Source: Ochromonadaceae sp. CCMP2298
Lineage: Eukaryota > Sar > Synurophyceae > Ochromonadales > Ochromonadaceae
Length of the DNA stretch: 14,702 nt
Assembly: GCA_026770595.1 (NCBI GenBank)
Contig: MU634188.1
Span: 1 to 14,702 of the forward strand
Reading direction: 5' to 3'
The position numbers and the translations under genes were made by a program. Shown here in pieces: positions 13,421-14,702 of this stretch. Under the pieces are notes generated by a model, which saw only the letters and a program-made list of their open reading frames with translations, did no database searches and had not been told where the DNA came from. Position 1 is the first letter of the stretch. Each line of letters opens with the position of its first letter.

Positions 13421-13580
13421 CTTGTTGTTGTATACTGTTGGGCGAGAAAAAAAGTTGACGGGGGCAATGATGTACTATCGCCGGCTCTCCTTAAGCCCCG
13501 ACAAAAAAACACAAAGGGGGGAACCTGGGAACTGGTACTGGTTTATATTTGCGTCGAAAATCACAACTTCTACCAGATGT

Positions 13581-13648
13581 GATGGTCTACCCTGATAATC
13601 CCCTCGGCAAAGATGGCGAGGGCGATGGTCTGCAAAGATAATCCTCTC
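13581..13648 (+). repeat. iteron-like pair GATGGTCT-N5-GATAATCC-Y-CTC
   Basis: GATGGTCT, five bases, GATAATCC, one pyrimidine and CTC occur at 13581-13605 and again at 13624-13648 with identical internal spacing and a 43-base offset. The five-base spacers differ, so the conserved blocks look selected rather than freshly duplicated. The placement next to the replication gene suggests a protein-binding site or origin element. Confidence 0.6.
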
Positions 13649-13682
13649 AAATCACCATGTGCGATGTCGCCCACGGTTGCAT

Positions 13683-13720
13683 TTCCTTTTGCTTTTTTTT
13701 CTTTTCTTTTGCTTTTTTTT
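13683..13720 (+). repeat. pyrimidine tract with 15-base direct repeat
   Basis: CTTTTGCTTTTTTTT occurs at 13686-13700 and 13706-13720 with a 20-base period inside an almost pure T/C run. It may be an easily melted or polypyrimidine control element upstream of the 13748 gene. Confidence 0.6.
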
Positions 13721-13747
13721 GAGGCTGGCAAAAGTTGACAACAACAA

Positions 13748-14533
13748 ATGCCAGAGGTCGCCCCCTCTCTCACAATCAATTCGATGTACGGCCCCGCTCA
13801 GCCCACCGCCAAGGCACCACGCGGAGCCACGGAGAGAGCGAAGAGGAGCCGGGATGATGCCCTTGTCGAGGTCGAGCGCCTGAAGTCCATCGTCGGAGCA
13901 GACACCGCAGACACCGCGACCCTCCTACACGGAATTCTCCCATCTCTAGAAGTCATGGCCGCTCTGAAGGGGACCATGTGGAAGAGAGACGTCGACCTCA
14001 CGACACTAAGAGGCCTCTACACCATCGACGCCACGATCACCTCCATCGACTTCGAGCATACCCATTTCACGCGCCTCCGCGACAACAGAATCGCGACCTT
14101 CGTCATCCCACGCGCGCTCTTCGACAGGACGCTCTCCGCCATCCTCGTTCGCCCAGCGGCCGACGGCGGACTCATTCGCGCGACCGTCGCCATCCCGGTC
14201 TTGTGCGAGATCAGAGCCGACGCGCGTATCCAGCTCGTGGTCCCCATGAGTTATGATCAAGAAGGCGGCGTCGAGCTGGTCAAGATCACCAAGGCCGAGT
14301 TGATCCTGTGCGCTGTCGTTAAACACACCCTCCCACCCCCCGAAGAAATGGAGGACCCACCCACCAAAGAAAAGGAGGAAGAGATCGCCCCCCCCCTCTC
14401 CAACATCCAAGTTCTAGACCCACCCGCTTCCGAGGAGGAGATCAGTCACTTTTTAACGAGACCCCCTGAGTTCGCCAACCTCACCGAGTTCCAAGTCGTG
14501 AACTTGCAGAGACAGCTTAATGGTAGACGTTAA
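13748..14533 (+). CDS. unknown 261-residue protein divergent from the replication gene
   Basis: Not recognised. Residues 1-35 are Ala/Pro-rich with a basic patch (RGATERAKRSRDD) that could be a nuclear-localisation or DNA-binding tract. Residues 36-75 look helical with acidic and leucine residues and a small repeat (ADTADTATLL). Residues 85-200 form a beta-rich core (YTIDATITSIDFEHTHF, RIATFVIPRALF, IRATVAIPVLCEI). Residues 200-235 are acidic and Pro-rich linkers, followed by a short helix at the end. The start is the ATG directly after GACAACAACAA. There is no signal peptide or membrane segment. Placement across the control region from the polymerase suggests an early or replication-linked role such as an accessory or terminal protein, but nothing in the sequence proves it. 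Confidence 0.65.
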   Translation: MPEVAPSLTINSMYGPAQPTAKAPRGATERAKRSRDDALVEVERLKSIVGADTADTATLLHGILPSLEVMAALKGTMWKRDVDLTTLRGLYTIDATITSIDFEHTHFTRLRDNRIATFVIPRALFDRTLSAILVRPAADGGLIRATVAIPVLCEIRADARIQLVVPMSYDQEGGVELVKITKAELILCAVVKHTLPPPEEMEDPPTKEKEEEIAPPLSNIQVLDPPASEEEISHFLTRPPEFANLTEFQVVNLQRQLNGRR

Positions 14534-14702
14534 TCTAACCCAAAACGAAATCGGAATGAATCCCCCTTTCTTACACCCCCACATTACCACTCAAACGAAC
14601 GCACACGCTAGCAACTGGGACGCACGACACAGGGGAGGAAGGCGAGACAAAAACCGGCAACTGGGGGCAACTGGGGCAACTGAGGTGAGCCTATACCCCT
14701 AC
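14534..14702. other. right non-coding end with GGCAACTG direct repeats
   Basis: No gene is visible after the TAA at 14531-14533. GGCAACTG occurs three times at 14656-14682 with steps of 10 and 9 bases, and a related GCAACTGGG is at 14611-14619. Repeats of this kind are common near the ends of linear viral elements. I saw no clear inverted counterpart at the left end of the window, so the true termini are probably outside. Confidence 0.5.

Larger units (their letters stand above)
13421..13747. promoter_or_regulatory. 327-base divergent intergenic region, candidate replication or control region
   Basis: The longest non-coding stretch inside the element, between the divergent replication gene and the 13748 gene. 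It holds a repeated 25-base unit (see 13581-13648), a pyrimidine-rich block (13683-13720) with a 15-base direct repeat, a 10-base direct repeat AAAAGTTGAC at 13450-13459 and 13730-13739, and an AT-rich TTTATATTT at 13542-13550. Both flanking starts are preceded by ACAACAACAA. No gene is visible in it. Confidence 0.5.

Noticed and set aside
1-14702. Alternative genetic code (TAA/TAG = Gln or TGA = Trp) as a full explanation of the internal stops
   Set aside because: Both TAA and TGA occur internally, yet TGA ends the capsid, penton and integrase genes in tight overlaps and TAA ends others; a frameshift is also present, which recoding of stops cannot explain.
1-14702. Terminal inverted or direct repeats joining the two window ends
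   Set aside because: Comparison of the first and last 100 bases in both orientations showed only short, low-complexity similarity.
1-14702. tRNA, rRNA or CRISPR array
   Set aside because: No cloverleaf-like, rRNA-like or regularly spaced repeat structure was seen.

Overview
The window looks like most of a small eukaryotic DNA virus of the polinton / polinton-like virus (Preplasmiviricota) type. It may be a free virus or a copy integrated in a protist or other eukaryotic genome. Support comes from a set of genes that occur together in this group: an A32-type packaging ATPase, a capsid protein of the size and composition of a double-jelly-roll major capsid protein, a penton-like minor capsid protein, a retrovirus-type DDE integrase, and a very large replication gene with family B DNA polymerase motifs. 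There is no bacterial gene layout, no Shine-Dalgarno pattern and no RNA gene. Coding density is very high, with convergent genes overlapping by 4 to 89 bases and divergent genes separated by only 29 to 59 bases.

Layout: 1-108 repeat-bearing leader; 109-858 (+) and 855-1214 (-) unknown proteins meeting tail to tail; 1245-1712 (-) small membrane-active-like virion protein; 1794-2450 (-) packaging ATPase; 2480-3925 (+) fibre-like protein with an in-frame TGA; 3922-4494 (-) unknown; 4533-5228 (+) penton-like protein; 5202-6527 (-) major capsid protein; 6546-6983 (-) and about 7022-7617 (-) unknown; 7677-8150 (+) F-box-like protein; 8062-9252 (-) integrase; 9313-13420 (-) replication gene; 13421-13747 intergenic region with iteron-like repeats; 13748-14533 (+) unknown; 14534-14702 non-coding tail with short direct repeats. 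The left half is the morphogenesis module and the right half the integration and replication module.

The most striking content is the replication locus. Four open stretches on the minus strand (13420-11849, 12009-11569, 11565-9745, 9741-9316) read as one ancestral protein of roughly 1,370 residues: an unfamiliar N-terminal region, a family B polymerase palm (motifs A, B and C), an SF1 Pif1/RecD-like helicase and a GIY-YIG nuclease domain. It is interrupted by a +1 frameshift, a TAA, and a TGA placed inside the GIY-YIG motif. Similar same-frame interruptions occur in the ATPase (TAA) and the fibre gene (TGA), and a possible -1 shift at a T7 run occurs in the gene at 7617. Either this is a recently decaying endogenous copy, or the breaks are recoded, or they are sequence errors. 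The capsid, penton and integrase frames look intact.

A shared upstream motif, CTATGAGTAAG and variants, lies 6 to 14 bases before several minus-strand starts and is a good candidate for the element's own late-type promoter. Two upstream genes appear to end with their stop codon inside the next gene's copy of this motif.
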